Positions 46,006-58,699 of a stretch of 64,000 nucleotides of DNA are shown piece by piece. Source of the stretch: Chondrosia reniformis (lineage: Eukaryota; Porifera; Demospongiae; Chondrillida; Chondrillidae). The position numbers and the translations under genes were made by a program. The notes beneath the pieces were generated by a model that was not told where the DNA came from, did no database searches, and saw only the letters and a program-made list of their open reading frames with translations. Each line of letters begins with the position of its first letter. Within the stretch, counting starts at the first letter, position 1. The stretch spans positions 1,488,001 to 1,552,000 of the forward strand of contig OX359191.1 in the NCBI GenBank assembly GCA_947172415.1, written 5' to 3'.

Positions 46006-46550
46006 TCCATGTATGCACCGCGTCTAGGTTACCAGGAGGTCACGTGACTATAAATAGTTTACGGTTCTCTTGCAACCGACACACGTAACACCGTATAGCT
46101 ATTATGTACATAGAAGAGGCCGTTCGGCTCGTATCTCGAGATTGACTTTATATAGACAGAAAGTTTACTATAACGATAATAGGTAGGATCCACTAACTCT
46201 CCCTCCAGCATTCTAATTTGTGGAGTTTACGAGACCTTTACAATAAACAGTAATAGTACACACCACGATCCTTAACTATAAACTGGTAATCTTGAAGTAA
46301 CTGGTCAATTAAGACACTTCTAGCCACAGATTAACTAGCATATAGGCTATGTTGTCGCAATTATTAGCTACATGATCTCTTATCAGTCAGCTTCATAATC
46401 TATGTGGAATATATTCAGCTACTGTTGTGGCTGAAAGGTCAAATTCATCTTAAAACATTCATTAAGATATAACCTGTAGAGTCAATTTTTTTACCGATCG
46501 ATATAGTAATACCAAGTTCATTCACATGTACCATGTAGATTATAATGTCA
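46006..46550. other. 5' flank of the unknown-protein gene
   Basis: No coding sequence or repeat recognised. It presumably contains the promoter just above 46005. Confidence 0.35.
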
Positions 46551-47640
46551 TGATCAGGTCAGTTCATCAAGTTTGGAATCAGATCCTGGCCTCACAGGTG
46601 GCGAGTACCAGGGATTCTGGGGTATTGGGAAATCTCCGTATCCTGGATCCCCTAATGCACATGATGGATGATCGCAACAGGCTAAAGTTTAGTTGACATC
46701 TTAGCCATCTCATCATGACAGAGTATGGTTGATTTCGCTTCTCTGCGAACATTGATCCTAGCCTTTGATAGAAGATGTTTGCCGCTTTACCTAATCCTCC
46801 TGATGTGCTGAAAATCAGAGGGGTGAATGATCCATTCTAGATCTCAAGAATCCGCTGTTTATATGCTTTATTCTTTTTATGTACGTTTCTGATGTAGCAA
46901 GAACTAACCAAGCCGGGTGTTATGGTAAGAGGGTGCGTTTGGATTAAAGACCATTATGTCAAAAAATACACTTTGATGACGTGTACCCCAGAATCCTTAG
47001 ACTTGAATATCTGATCTTGCATTATCCTCTGCATTGGTAGTGACATACCACTGTTCCATTCCTTCAATTGGCTGTAGCTGTGGCTCGATGCATACATCTA
47101 TACATAACTCCTGATATATAGTACGCTGGTTGTGATGTCACGCAGTTCATTGTGTTTTATGGTTGGATAACCAACCATATCTCAAGCATATAGTGTCTCT
47201 GAAGGCACTTCTATGGAGGGCAAAACCTTTCTTCTCCAGTGGTATTGCTGTTAACCAAATGGAGGACCTTTTTTGTTTTTTGCAAATTCAACGTGGCGTT
47301 TGAGTTTGCTATTCATTCTGAGATTGGCAGCCAAGTCTTCATACCTGCTTCTTCTCTGCCTCCTTAGGTCAGCCTTGGTCTCTCTAATCACACCTCATAT
47401 CATCAATTCATCTGGAATGTCCTGCTTCATTTTAAGGATGAGGTTGACCAATGGTGATGTGATATCCCGTGAACTGATCGTCGGATGTGTCCATTGGGTT
47501 GGGATTAGACCCATACCCCCAAACGGCAGGGGAGAGCAAGCAAACTGCGCTCCCCATCCGTGAGATTAGATCGTCCAGTGATTGTAAGAGCTGCTTCAAG
47601 AGGAACACACAACTCGGAGATGTTTGGAACAGAGTCAAAT
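46551..47640 (-). mobile_element. retrotransposon ORF fossil (C-terminal part)
   Basis: Read on the minus strand, broken frames contain KKGFALHRSAFRDTICLRYG, KNKAYKQRILEI, FTPLIFSTSGGLGKAANIFY, NQPYSVMMRWLRCQLNFSLL and IMCIRGSR, in the order found at the C-terminus of a retroelement ORF I have seen often in sponge and cnidarian sequence. I cannot fix its family; a non-LTR type is my first guess. It has several breaks and no visible ends, so it is an old, dead, partial copy. Confidence 0.6.
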
Positions 47641-48090
47641 ATAACCATTAATTGTGTGTAAGTTAATTACAGAATGGTCTTTAACCAATGTAGCCATATA
47701 CATTATTATAATTATTATTACATGTGTACATCATCTGCTCTTGATTGCAGTGGACGCAGGTGTACATCTTCCAAAGTTCCAAATTACAAGTTTAATTTAG
47801 CTTTTTATAATATAGGCCTTTTACTCTAGAATAGATTGAAAATGGGTTATTATTCGTTGAATGTAGTGAAACTTTATACTTCCCCCTTAAGGTATATATA
47901 TACATCAAATATCTGCTGTATGTGGTTGTGCATGAACTGCATTCTCACTCCCTTAAAAAGCCACTGCATGAACATGTATGCGCAAGTTCTTTGCAATGAT
48001 GGCTATATATGGCTGTGGCTATATACACTGTAACTATGTATATATAGGGGCAGTGCAGGTTATATATATATCTTTTAGAAATTGTGATTT
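47641..48090. other. non-coding stretch, nothing recognised
   Basis: AT-rich with TATATA and TACGTA motifs; it marks the left border of the receptor array. Confidence 0.35.
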
Positions 48091-48094
48091 GTGT

Positions 48095-48330
48095 ACCTTC
48101 CAAACAATCTAGAAGATATTTGCCAAAAATGACACTCCCATGGCCATGAAGTGATGTGATAGTATTTATCGGGAAAATAATTAATCATTTCCTACAAACT
48201 AAAGTGGAATTTATGTCATACAGAACATATATACCGATATATATACATACGTACAACATGGTTCAATGAATGCCACTGTTGTGATCATCATTACTGATAC
48301 ATGCATGGCTATAGATGTTTGATGAGTATA
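48095..48330 (-). pseudogene. fossil of Frizzled-like receptor exon 5
   Basis: ACCTTCCAAACAATCTAGAA and GATATTTGCCAAAAATGACA match the 3' end of exon 5 of the receptor genes (IWKV end), followed by decayed sequence including GTTGTGATCATCATTACTGA. An equivalent fossil sits at 53665-53880, one duplication unit away. Confidence 0.65.
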
Positions 48331-48592
48331 TAGGACCCATGCACATGAATGATCATGTACATTCTCACCCGGGTGTTATGCATATATATGCTGATATCAA
48401 TTGCAACCTTTTAGCTGGCTCTCTAAATACGTATAAGCTTTATTAAATTATATATTAATGCATACACGCTGACATATACGTACAAACATATATATATTAG
48501 AGATTACATGATAGGTTATGTTTTTCAAGCTAAGCCTCTTAGGATCAAATTATAGCATGCATGGTTCAATTCACTACATTAATGTTGAATTT

Positions 48593-51500
48593 TCAACTTC
48601 TTCTAAAGTTGAAGCATTTTGTGTTTTCTTCTGGCAAAGCAGACTCTGATGTCATGTGTACAGGCTGTGATTTCATAAAGCATTTGTAAAGTCTTTGCAA
48701 GTCTGAGATTTTTATGCCAAACCCAAGGTTTGCCAGTGGAATCAATCCAATCAAGAAGAAGGATGCAATGTTCAGAGCTACAGAGGTCTTGTTAACTATT
48801 GACTCAATATCTGGACATTCCTTATCATTACCCTCCAAATAGCATCTGGAAAATGATAGAATTTTGTTGATATAGCTATTTAGACCTCCTGAGGACTCAC
48901 TAAATCTCACTAACAAAAATACACCAGCAAAGACATAGAAAGTTGATAATGTTAATATCTTTGCTTCAGGTGTGAAGGAACGGTTCTTTTTAAATGATTG
49001 ACTCTATGAATATATAGATCATTAAAATAGATTATTTTGGCTTATTCATTTATTGATAGACTATATACATATGTACACAGGATCAAATTACAGGTTTCAT
49101 ATGGTGTGAAATCTATTTGAAACTTCTTGAACAGCCAGGTTTCAAAGGGTGCTCAAGAATGTGCTAACAGATTAATTTCTCAGGTTTCAAGTTTTAACAG
49201 CCCCCTTTCCGAGTTTTATACATACTTACATACCTTTTGAAACCTAGCAGTTCATAGAGTTTCAAATAGGTTTCATGCCTTCTGAAACCTGATATTTGAT
49301 CCTGTGATAGCATTATTTTATAGACATGCATGCCTATACTGTATAATATGTATATACCTTCCAAGCAATCCAAAAGATATTTGCTAAAAATGACACTCCA
49401 AGTGGTACAATGATGTTTATTGGTAGAATGATTGAGTAAAACACTACATCAAGATCATTTGCTACACAAACTAATGGTGGAAGCCGTGTCAGAACATATT
49501 TGTATTTTGCAAGGACAACAATTGGCCCAATACTGCATATCAGTGCTGTAATCACCATTACTGATACATGGATAAGGTTTAGATGTTTAGTGAGTCTTCT
49601 TGACCAAATTGGAAAGAAGAGTGTAATCCAAATGTGTATAATATGAAGGAGCCACAGGATGAAGGCAAATGTGACAGTAAACTGGAAAGTTACACCTGTA
49701 CATATTGAAATGAATTATGTAAATACACAAAATTAAGTGTAATATGTATGTACTTTCAAGCTCTAAGTAGATACGTAGTACTATATATATATATTTGAAG
49801 CATATAAAGTGTGTACTTATTGTGTGTATATATAATATATATATTGAAATGTTTATATGTGTTGCACATATTACTGCATGGCATATTATATAGCCATAGC
49901 AAATTAAATGACATACCAGATATCATGCAATAAGCTGTTGGCTCAGCTAGAATTGTTTGTAGAAAATCTGAATGACTACAATATAGACCATTGTCTGGAT
50001 ACACTTTTCCAATGAGAACTACAATAGCTAAAAGGTATAAACTGTGTTTGACATGCACGTGCATGATTTAAAATAATATATAGGTGGACCATGATCTGCT
50101 ATGAGCACAAAGACCTATTGCTAATTCATATAGGATGGGAGGCAATCACTGCATGGTTGCCATTTATATATAAAATTAATTTAATCAATATAGATTGGCC
50201 TCCAAAATTATTAATATTTGTTTTATCTAAGTACATATATGCAAACATTAATAATTTTTTCTTACCTAGAGCTGAAAGGATTATATTTATGTACAAAATA
50301 ATAATCATTGGGTATCTCAATCTAAGAACAAGAAAAAGAGAATACAAATAAAATATTGTGGGTAATGCATGAATATAGAGATACAGCAATGATTTAATAA
50401 TCTCAGAGATATCAAGAATTTATTAGAAATGGTACTTACAATGTTTCCCTTCTCTTATACACTAAGATCAGGTAGGCACTTGCTGTCAAAAAGCAGGTTA
50501 CAATTGTGAGGTAAATGAAAAATGCTTCAGTTATTTGCCCTGATTCTGTGTTTATCCGAAAAGTGGAACAACTTGGCAAACAAAAACAATCCACTTGAGT
50601 AAACAATGCAGCACATTGAAGAGTTCCTACTGATTCATTAGTCTTAACATATTGGCCTTCTTTACTCAAGGCTGGTCTGCATGGAAGATTGTTACAGTCA
50701 TGTAGGAGACTAGAGTATTCAGGTAGGAGAGATAGCAATGTCCATTCCACTTTACATGTGTCGGTTTGAACATTGAAGCACTCTTCTCTGGTTGGTAATA
50801 CTATGTTGGAGACTCCTGTATTTATACAGGGTGGAAAGAAATACTGACAGAGAAATGGTAATCCATCTTCCTTGCACTCACTAGACACAATGGGACTATT
50901 CAACAACTGTGTAATTAAAGAATCTATTTCTGAAATGGAACAGCTTTCTTTACCAAGAATGGTACAATTTGGTTGCACTTTAATCTCATCATATGAGAGG
51001 TCTTCGAATTCAACAATGTCAGTCAACACATCTGTGCAGGGACCACTATTTCCATAAGTTACACAGTCTGGAAGCTTATAACCCTGTAGAATCACGAGTG
51101 AAAATTGTTAATACATGAGTGAAACATAATACCACAATGCATGCTTACAGCATTATATTGGATGTATACATATTATAGTAGCTATCTTGCATATGACCCT
51201 TAATTATATATATACGTACATATAGAATTGTTAATTAAAAGAGGAATAGGATAATTGAGGTTGCTTAAATAGACTAATTGCTATCTGTGAGATATAATAG
51301 AGTCTATAGTGACTGTACATGCATATGTTAATTCACTTCGTTCTAGTGTTCTGGATATAAGTTTATAGGTTTCTGTATACATTTAACATCTGCTTCATCC
51401 TATTGTATACTTATGCAAAAATGAAATCAGTATATAGACTTCCCAAACAATTGCATGAGTTTAAGTTGCACTACACAATCAAAAGGTGGTCCATGTACGT

Positions 51501-51855
51501 ATATATTTTACTTTAATTATAATTTCAATATTAAGGAAAGGATTATAGGAGTTAACATTGTGTAATTTATACGTACAAATGTAATACGTCTTCATGCGTA
51601 TACCTTTGTCACATTTGCCAAAAATTCAGAAGTTGTATTCAATTCACATACTTCATTGGAGGAAATACTTTTTGGTAAACAAATCCCTTTGAGACTTTGA
51701 AAGAAATTAGTAAGATCATTAATATATTGGATACTACCACCTTCTCTTGAACGATAATAGAAAATCACTGGCAAGAGAAAGAGTACCCAAACTGTCAACA
51801 CAGCTATTATATGGATTAGTATTCCAATGACTTGAGGTCCCTTCATCATGATCAT
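48593..51855 (-). CDS. Frizzled-like CRD seven-membrane receptor, copy 1
   Basis: Six exons, 51604-51855, 50440-51083, 50266-50321, 49917-50027, 49358-49695 and 48593-49003, total exactly 604 codons. The start MIMMK is chosen because copy 2 shares it and diverges upstream. Residues ~8-31 are hydrophobic (signal anchor). Exon 2 is a Frizzled-type cysteine-rich domain: ECKEDGLPFLCQYFFPPC, LPTREECFNV, DTCKVEWTLL, LHDCNNLPC. Then come seven membrane helices: FFIYLTIVTCFLTASAYLIL, YPMIIILYINIILSAL, TFQFTVTFAFILWLLHIIHI, VMVITALICSIGPIVVLA, FYSIILPINIIVPLGVSFLA, ILTLSTFYVFAGVFLLV and IASFFLIGLIPLANLGFGI, and a ~35-residue tail. Class F receptors bind Wnt or sterol through the CRD and signal through Dishevelled or Smoothened routes. 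The Dishevelled-binding KTxxxW motif after helix 7 is not present (KISDLQRLY), so canonical Wnt signalling is doubtful. Confidence 0.8.
49078..49305. repeat. foldback element, GTTTCA-rich family
   Basis: AGGATCAAATTACAGGTTTC at one end pairs with GAAACCTGATATTTGATCCT at the other. The arms are ~90 bases. It lies in the last intron of receptor copy 1 and is absent at that place in copy 2. Related copies: 42186-42330, 62393-62620. Confidence 0.8.
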
Positions 51856-52329
51856 ATACTTATATTCTCTGTCTATATAGCTAGCTGACTGATCATGATA
51901 TATATATGTATGTAGACTGCAAATAGTGTTTACAGAGTATCGTGCAGATTGGCAATTATCGTGTTTGTTATAACATTTCCTCATTTTTTGTTTCCTTATA
52001 TGAACATCCCACAAATAGCTTATAGGATCGAGTGACACTCTTGCAGAACCAAAATATTATTCTGTTTTCATTGACAAAAATGAGAGGTTAATTTAATTTG
52101 TTATAATGTTGAAGCCATTTTGACTAATGTTTGTTTTGCAAAAACATGCTGCTTTCTTCCTATATAGAGACACAGCGGTATATACGTTAACTTATGCATG
52201 CATGAGCGGTATATATGTACGTATATACATGCATGAATATTATTACAATGTCATACACGGGCTCAAAAGTGAGCCACTTATAGGTTAAATTATAACTGTT
52301 TCACTATACATCAAAGTTGAATTTTCAAA
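51856..52329. other. upstream region of receptor copy 1
   Basis: About 330 bases above the ATG are shared with the regions above copy 2 (57410-57800) and above the fossil first exon (53080-53440), including GGCAATTATCGTGTTTGTTA and ACATTTCCTCATTTTTTG. This is the likely promoter block of the family. An extended open frame upstream of the ATG lacks support because it is not kept in copy 2. Confidence 0.5.
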
Positions 52330-53080
52330 ATTTTCCGAAGTACGTTGAAGCATCATTTGGCAAAGCAGATTGGAGCAATTGTGAAAGTACATCTGAGATT
52401 TTTTTGCCAAACCCATGCAAGGTTTGTCAGTGCATTGAATCAATCCAACCAAGAAGAAGGATGTAATGTTCAGAGAAACAAATGTTTCTTGTTAACTATA
52501 TATATTGACTCTACATTTGGACATTCCTTATCATTGCCCTCAAAATAGCCAGTCCAATCAGGAAGAAGGATATTAGCTATGATAAAAGAGAGACAGTTTA
52601 GTTATCTCTTTCCCACTCAAATATCAAGAAGTAATTTTGTGTTTGACAATTACTGAAGTTCATCTCTTCCAAACTGCCTCACTATGATGTACATATATAC
52701 ATGTACTATTTTACTTTAGTATCCTACATTCATACTTAGTGATCGACAATAGTAACATGAGACAGATATACGTATTATCTGGTGGGTCTGATAATGTAAT
52801 ATATATAACTGTAGTTACCAAAGTAATTTTACAAAAACAGATTGACGTTTTTTAATGTATGGTGAGATATAATAGGGTGTTTGACTGTGAACATGCACGT
52901 GCATGATATAATAAGTGGACCATGATCTGCTATAGCTATATAGTGAGCACGTCTCTTGAACAATAATAGAAAATCACTGGCAAAGAAAAGAGTCCCCACA
53001 CTGTCAACACAGCTATTATATGGATTAGTATTCCAATGACTTGAGGTCCCTTCATCATGATCATATATATACTTATATTC
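52330..53080 (-). pseudogene. chimeric receptor fossil (last exon, intron piece, first exon)
   Basis: 52330-52570 is a decayed last exon (AAACCCATGCAAGGTTTGTC, AATCCAACCAAGAAGAAGGA). 52875-52945 matches intron sequence beside exon 4 (GACTGTGAACATGCACGTGC). 52950-53075 is a first exon (KGPQVIGILIHIIAVLTVWG). The exons between are missing, so an internal deletion has fused the ends of one receptor gene. Confidence 0.75.
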
Positions 53081-53664
53081 TCTGTCTTAATAGCTAGCTG
53101 ACTGATATGTATATACATATAGAGCTTGAGGCTGCAAATAGTGTTTATAGAGTATGCATGCAGAATTGGCAATTATCGTGTTTGTTATAACATTTCCTCA
53201 TTTTTTGTTTCCTTATATGAAATAGCTTATAGGAGTGACACTCTTGCGGAGCCAAAATATTATTCTGTTCCCATCGACATTTATGAGAGGTTAATTTAAT
53301 GTTGAAGCCATAAATTTGACTAATGCTATAATGTTTGTTTTGCAAATGCATGCTACTTTCTTCCTATATAATACACAGTGGTATAAATGTGGTATGTACA
53401 CATACATGAATATCATTATAATGTTTGACATACACGGGCGCGCAAAGATGAGCCTCTTACGTAGGCTAAATTAAAGCTGTTTCACTATACATCGATTAAT
53501 GTTGAAATTTTCCAAAGTTGAAGCAGTTATGTACTTTTCTTAATAAGAGAATCATTTGGCAATACAGATTTTGTAAGTTTTTGAATGATGGCTATATATA
53601 TGATGGCTGTAGCTATACACTGTAGCTAGAGGGGGTAGAATTATCTTTTAGTAATTGTGATTTG

Positions 53665-53880
53665 TGTACCTTCCAAGCAATCTAGAAGATATTTGCCAAA
53701 AATGACATACCCATAGCCATGAAATGATGTGATAGTATTTATCGGACAAATGATTGATCATTGCCCACAAACTAAAGTGGAATTTATGAATTGCAAAGAT
53801 ATGTACAACAATTGCATGGTTCAATGAATATACCACTGTTGTGATCATCATTACTGATACATGGCTATATATAGAGTGCA
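53665..53880 (-). pseudogene. fossil of receptor exon 5, second duplication unit
   Basis: This matches 48095-48330 (ACCTTCCAAGCAATCTAGAA, GATATTTGCCAAAAATGACA, GTTGTGATCATCATTACTGA) at an offset of ~5.57 kb. Confidence 0.65.
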
Positions 53881-54130
53881 TAGGACACAATACAAACATC
53901 CTGAATGCTTCACCTGAGTGTTATGTGTATGCATGAAATCAATTGCAACCTTTAAGTTCCTAGCTGGCTCTCTCTCAAGGAATATATGTAGATGTACATA
54001 AATTTAATGTGCTGTGGTTTAAGCTTTATTAATGCATGCATGCTGACATATACGTACAAACAGATAATAGAGTTTACATGATAGGTTATGGTTTTCAAGC
54101 TGAGGATCAACTTATAGCATGCATGGTTCA

Positions 54131-57100
54131 CTACATCGATGTTGAATTTTCAACTCCTTTCAAAGTTGAAGCGTTCTGTGTTTTCTTCTTAAACGAATTA
54201 TTTGGCAAAGCAGATTTTGATGTCATGTGTACAGGCTGTGATTTCATAAAGCATTTGTAAAGTCTTTGCAAGTCTGAGATTTTTATGCCAAACCCAAGGT
54301 TTGCCAGTGGAATTAATCCAATCAAGAAGAAGGATGTAATGTTCAGAGCAACAGAGGTCTTGTTAACTATTGACTCAATATCTGGACATTCCTTATCATT
54401 ACCCTCAAAATAGCATCTGGAAAATGATAGAATTTTGTTGATATAGTTATTTCGACCTCCTGAGGACTCACTAAATCTCACTAACAAAAATACGCCAGCA
54501 AGGATATAGAAAATTGATAATGTTAATATCTTTGCCTCAGGTGTGAAGGAACGGTTCTTTTTAAATGATTGACTCTATGAAAAAGTAAATCATTAAAATA
54601 GATTATTTTGGCTTATTCATTTATAGATATAGACCTATATACATATGTGCTTGCTTATATATATGACATTATTTTATATGTATAGACATGCATGCCTATA
54701 CTGTCTAATATATGTATATACCTTCCAAGCAATCCAAAAGATATTTGCTAAAAATGACACTCCAAGTGGTACAATGATGTTTATTGGTAGAATGATTGAA
54801 TAAAACACTACATCAAGATCATTTGCTACACAAACTAATGGTGGAAGCCGTGTCAGAACATATTTGTATTTTGCAAGGACAACAATTGGCCCAATACTGC
54901 ATATCAGTGCTGTAATCACCATTACTGATACATGGATAAGGTTTAGATGTTTAGTGAGTCTTCTTGACCAAATTGGAAAAAAGAGTGTAATCCAAATGTG
55001 TATAATATGAAGGAGCCACAGGATGAAGGCAAATGTGACAGTAAACTGGAAAGTTACACCTGTACATATTGAAATGAATTATGTAAATACATAAAATTAA
55101 GTGTAATATGTATATACTTTCAAGCTCTAAGTAGATACGTAGTACTATATATAATTAAAACATGTAAAGTGTGCATTTACTATGTGTATTTATATGTTTT
55201 TATGTGTAACAGTTGTATAGTACTGCATGGCATATATGTATATATATAGACGTACCAAATTAAATGACATACCAGATATTATGCAATAAGCTGTTGGCTC
55301 AGCTAGAATTGTTTGTAGAAAATCTGAATGACTACAATATAGACCATTGTCTGGATACACCTTTCCAATGAGAACTACAATAGCTAAAAGGTATAAACTG
55401 TGTTTGACTGTGAACATGCACTTGCATGATATATATAATAAGTGGACCATGATCTGCTATAGCTAGTGAGCGTATATATCTTGATTAGGGGATTAAATTA
55501 ATTTTACAAATGACAACCATGCAGTGATTGCCTCCCATCCTATATGAATTCGGTCTTTGTGCTTTGCTGGTCAGAATAATGGCCTCTAATATTATTAATA
55601 TTTAAGTATACACAAACAGTAATAATTTTTTCTTACCTAGAGCTGAAAGGATTATATTTATGTGCAAAATAATAATTATTGGGTATCTCAATCTAAGAAC
55701 AAGAAAAAGAGAATACTAATAAAATATTGTGGGTAATGCATTAATTTAGAGATGCAACTTGATTTATCTCAGAAATATCATCAAGAATTTATTAGAAATG
55801 GTGTATATAGAATTAACGTTCATATACTTACAATGTTTTCCTTCTCTTATACACTAAGATCAGGTAGGCACTTGCTGTCAAAAAGAAGGTTACAATTGCG
55901 AGGTAAATAAAAAAATCTTCAGCTATTTGCCCTGATTCTGTGTTTACCCGAAATGTGGAACAACTTGGCAAACAAAAACAATCCACTTGAGTAAACAATG
56001 AAGCACATCGGACCATTTCTACTGATTCATTAGTCTGAATATACTGGCCTTTGTTAGACTGTGATACTTTTGGGAGACAATTGCAATCAGGAAGAGAACT
56101 AGAGTAATCAGGAAGATTTGATAGAATTGTCCATTCCACTTTACATGTTTTAGTTTCTATCTTTATGCAATCTTGCTTGGATGGCAGCACTATGTTGGAT
56201 GTATCATTTACACAGGGTGGAAAGAAATACTGACAGAGAAATGGTAGTCCATCTTCCTTGCATTCACTAGACACAATAGGACTATCCAACAACTGTGAAA
56301 TTAAAGAATCTATTTCTGAAATGGAACAGCTTTCTTTACCAAGAATGGTACAATTTGGTTGCACTTTAATCTCATCATCATATGAGAGGTCTTCGAATTC
56401 AACAATGTCAGTCAACACATCTGTGCAGGGACCACTGTTTCCATAAGTTACACAGTCTGGAAGCTTATAATCCTGTAGAATCATGAGTGAAAATTGTTAA
56501 TATACACATTTAATTTAGTGAAACATATAATACCACCATGCATGCTTACAGCATTATATTGGACGTATACGTATAGTAGCTATATATTAACTTGCATATA
56601 TATATGACCCTTATATATAGAATTGTTAAGGACAAGAAGTATCTTCAATCTCATCATATGAGAAGTCTTCAACAATGTTATTCAACACACTAATGCAGGG
56701 ATCATTATTTCCATATTGTATACATTGTGGAGTTAAACACTATACACCAATATAACAGGTGAGGCATTTATACGTATATATACAGGCTGGACCCCATGAA
56801 ATTATACAAATTGCTATATATACTATGTACCATATGTACCATGAAAAACTCAAAGTACACGTTAAAGAATTTTATAGCTGTTTTGTAAAAGGTTCTTTGA
56901 GAGTCAATTATCTAGGTGGTTAATTATATATATCTGAATGTACCACAATGGAAAATATGCATGGTATATATGATCTTAAACTTGTATCAGATTACATATG
57001 CACTGTTAACAGGATGACCATTTCAGAACAACTTCCAATATATATTATGTCTGTGCATTGAAATATAAGGCTACATGTATATTTTCAATGCACAAACAAT

Positions 57101-57406
57101 AATACTAGCTCTTATAGAAATAACTTGTGTTATATACGTACGCATATGTACCTCTGATTCATTTACTGAAACTTTTGTTATGTTCAAATCTCCTTGACAA
57201 GATTCATTGAAGGATATATTTTTTGGTAAACAAATCCCTCTGAGACTTTCAAAGAAATCGGTAAGATCATTAATATATTGGATACTACCACCTTCCTTTG
57301 AACGATAATAGAAAATCACTGGCAAAGAAAAGAGTCCCCAAACTGTCAACAGAACTATTATATGGATTAGTATCCCAATGACTTGAGGTACCTTCATCAT
57401 GATCAT
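54131..57406 (-). CDS. Frizzled-like CRD seven-membrane receptor, copy 2
   Basis: Exons 57152-57406, 55832-56472, 55637-55692, 55273-55383, 54722-55059 and 54131-54574 give exactly 615 codons. The layout equals copy 1: N-terminal anchor, Frizzled-type CRD, seven helices. The tail is longer and ends VENSTSM. Exons 5 and 6 are almost identical to copy 1 (RLPPLVCVANDLDVVFYSII, INIIVPLGVSFLANIFWIAW). In contrast the second half of the CRD differs clearly (PSKQDCIKIETKTCKVEWTI, LSNLPDYSSSLPDCNCLP), whereas copies 1 and 3 agree there. All Cys positions of the core CRD are kept, except that the CNNLPC motif of copies 1 and 3 is CNCLPK here. Function as for copy 1; ligand unknown. Confidence 0.8.
56640..56735 (-). 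pseudogene. fossil of the start of receptor exon 2 inside intron 1 of copy 2
   Basis: TCAATCTCATCATATGAGAA, TCAACAATGTTATTCAACAC and GCAGGGATCATTATTTCCAT match the 5' part of exon 2 (KVQPN upstream block) with many changes. It is a partial internal duplication. Confidence 0.65.
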
Positions 57407-57839
57407 ACGTACGTATACTTATATTCTCTGTCTTAATAGCTAGCTGACTGATATATATACGTATAATATGTAGACTGCAAATAGTATTTATAGAGTATAG
57501 TGCAGATTGGCAATTATCGTGTTTGTTACAACATTTCCTCATTTTTGTTTCCTTATATGAACATCTCACAAATAGTTTATAGGAGTGACACTCTTGCAGA
57601 GCCAAATATTATTGTGTTTTCGTTGACATTTATTAGAGATTAATTTAATTTGTTATAATGTTGAAGCCATAAAATCTGACTAATGTGTGTTTTGCAAATA
57701 CATGCTACTTTCTTCCTATATACAGACACAGCAGTATATACATACATGTATGAATATTATTATAATGTCATACACTGGCTCAAAGGTGAGCCTCTTATAG
57801 GTTAAATTAAAATTGTTTCACTATACATGTACATCGAAG

Positions 57840-58320
57840 TTGAATTTTCAATTTTTTCTAAAATTGAAGCAGTTATGTACTCTTCTTAAGAGAATCATTT
57901 GGCAAAGCAGATTGGAGCAAGTTTTTGAGAGTCTGAGATTTTTATGCCAAACCCATGCAAGGTTTGTCAGTGCATTGAATCAATCCAACCAAGAAGAAGG
58001 ATGTAATGTGCAGAGAAACAAATGTTTCTTGTTAACTCTATTGACTCTACATTTGGACATTCCTTATCATTGCCCTCAAAATAGCCAGTCCAATCAGGAA
58101 GAAGGATAATAGCTATGATAAAAGAGAGACAGTTCAGCTATCTCTTCCTACTCGAATATCAAGAAGTAATTTTGTGTTTGACAATTACTGAAGTTCATCT
58201 CTTCCAAACTGCCTCACTATGATGTACATATATACATGTACTATTTTACTTTAGTATCCTACATTCATACTTAGTGATCGACAATAGTAACATGAGACAG
58301 ATATACGTATTATCTGGTGG
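57840..58320 (-). pseudogene. receptor last-exon fossil with conserved downstream block
   Basis: 57880-58100 equals the decayed last exon at 52345-52570. The following ~230 bases (CTCTTCCAAACTGCCTCACT, GATCGACAATAGTAACATGA, ATTATCTGGTGGGTCTGATA) are nearly identical to 52570-52800. Being this similar while non-coding, the two blocks date the unit duplication as recent. Confidence 0.75.
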
Positions 58321-58699
58321 GTCTGATAAGGTAATATAACTTTAGTTACCAAAGTAATTTTACAAAAACAAATTGATGTTTTTTTAATGTATAATGTGAT
58401 ATAATAGGGTATACATAAACATATACGTATTATTTGTCATAAAATTTAAAAAAACTCATTGGATATATTTTATAAATCTCTGTGACAACTGTCACCAAAT
58501 TATAGTTTCATAATATGTATAATATATATCAGCTTATTTGGTAGAGTTATACATTAAAATATAGTATTATATGCAAACTTATAAACTTCCAATCTACATT
58601 ATAATAATGGTATACATATACGTTTATATGAAAAGTGCTGAAATATTTAAACATTGCATGTCCAAAGATGAGCATTAACCCTTTGAGAATTATTGACTT
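58321..58699. other. non-coding spacer
   Basis: Very AT-rich 3' flank of receptor copy 3; nothing recognised. Confidence 0.35.

Noticed and set aside
47273-47563. Plus-strand ORF of 96 codons
   Set aside because: It lies opposite the retrotransposon fossil and shows no protein-like conservation.
51604-52038. Upstream extension of receptor copy 1 before MIMMK
   Set aside because: Open by chance: in copy 2 the same DNA is in another frame relative to the start, and the extension begins with a non-ATG codon.
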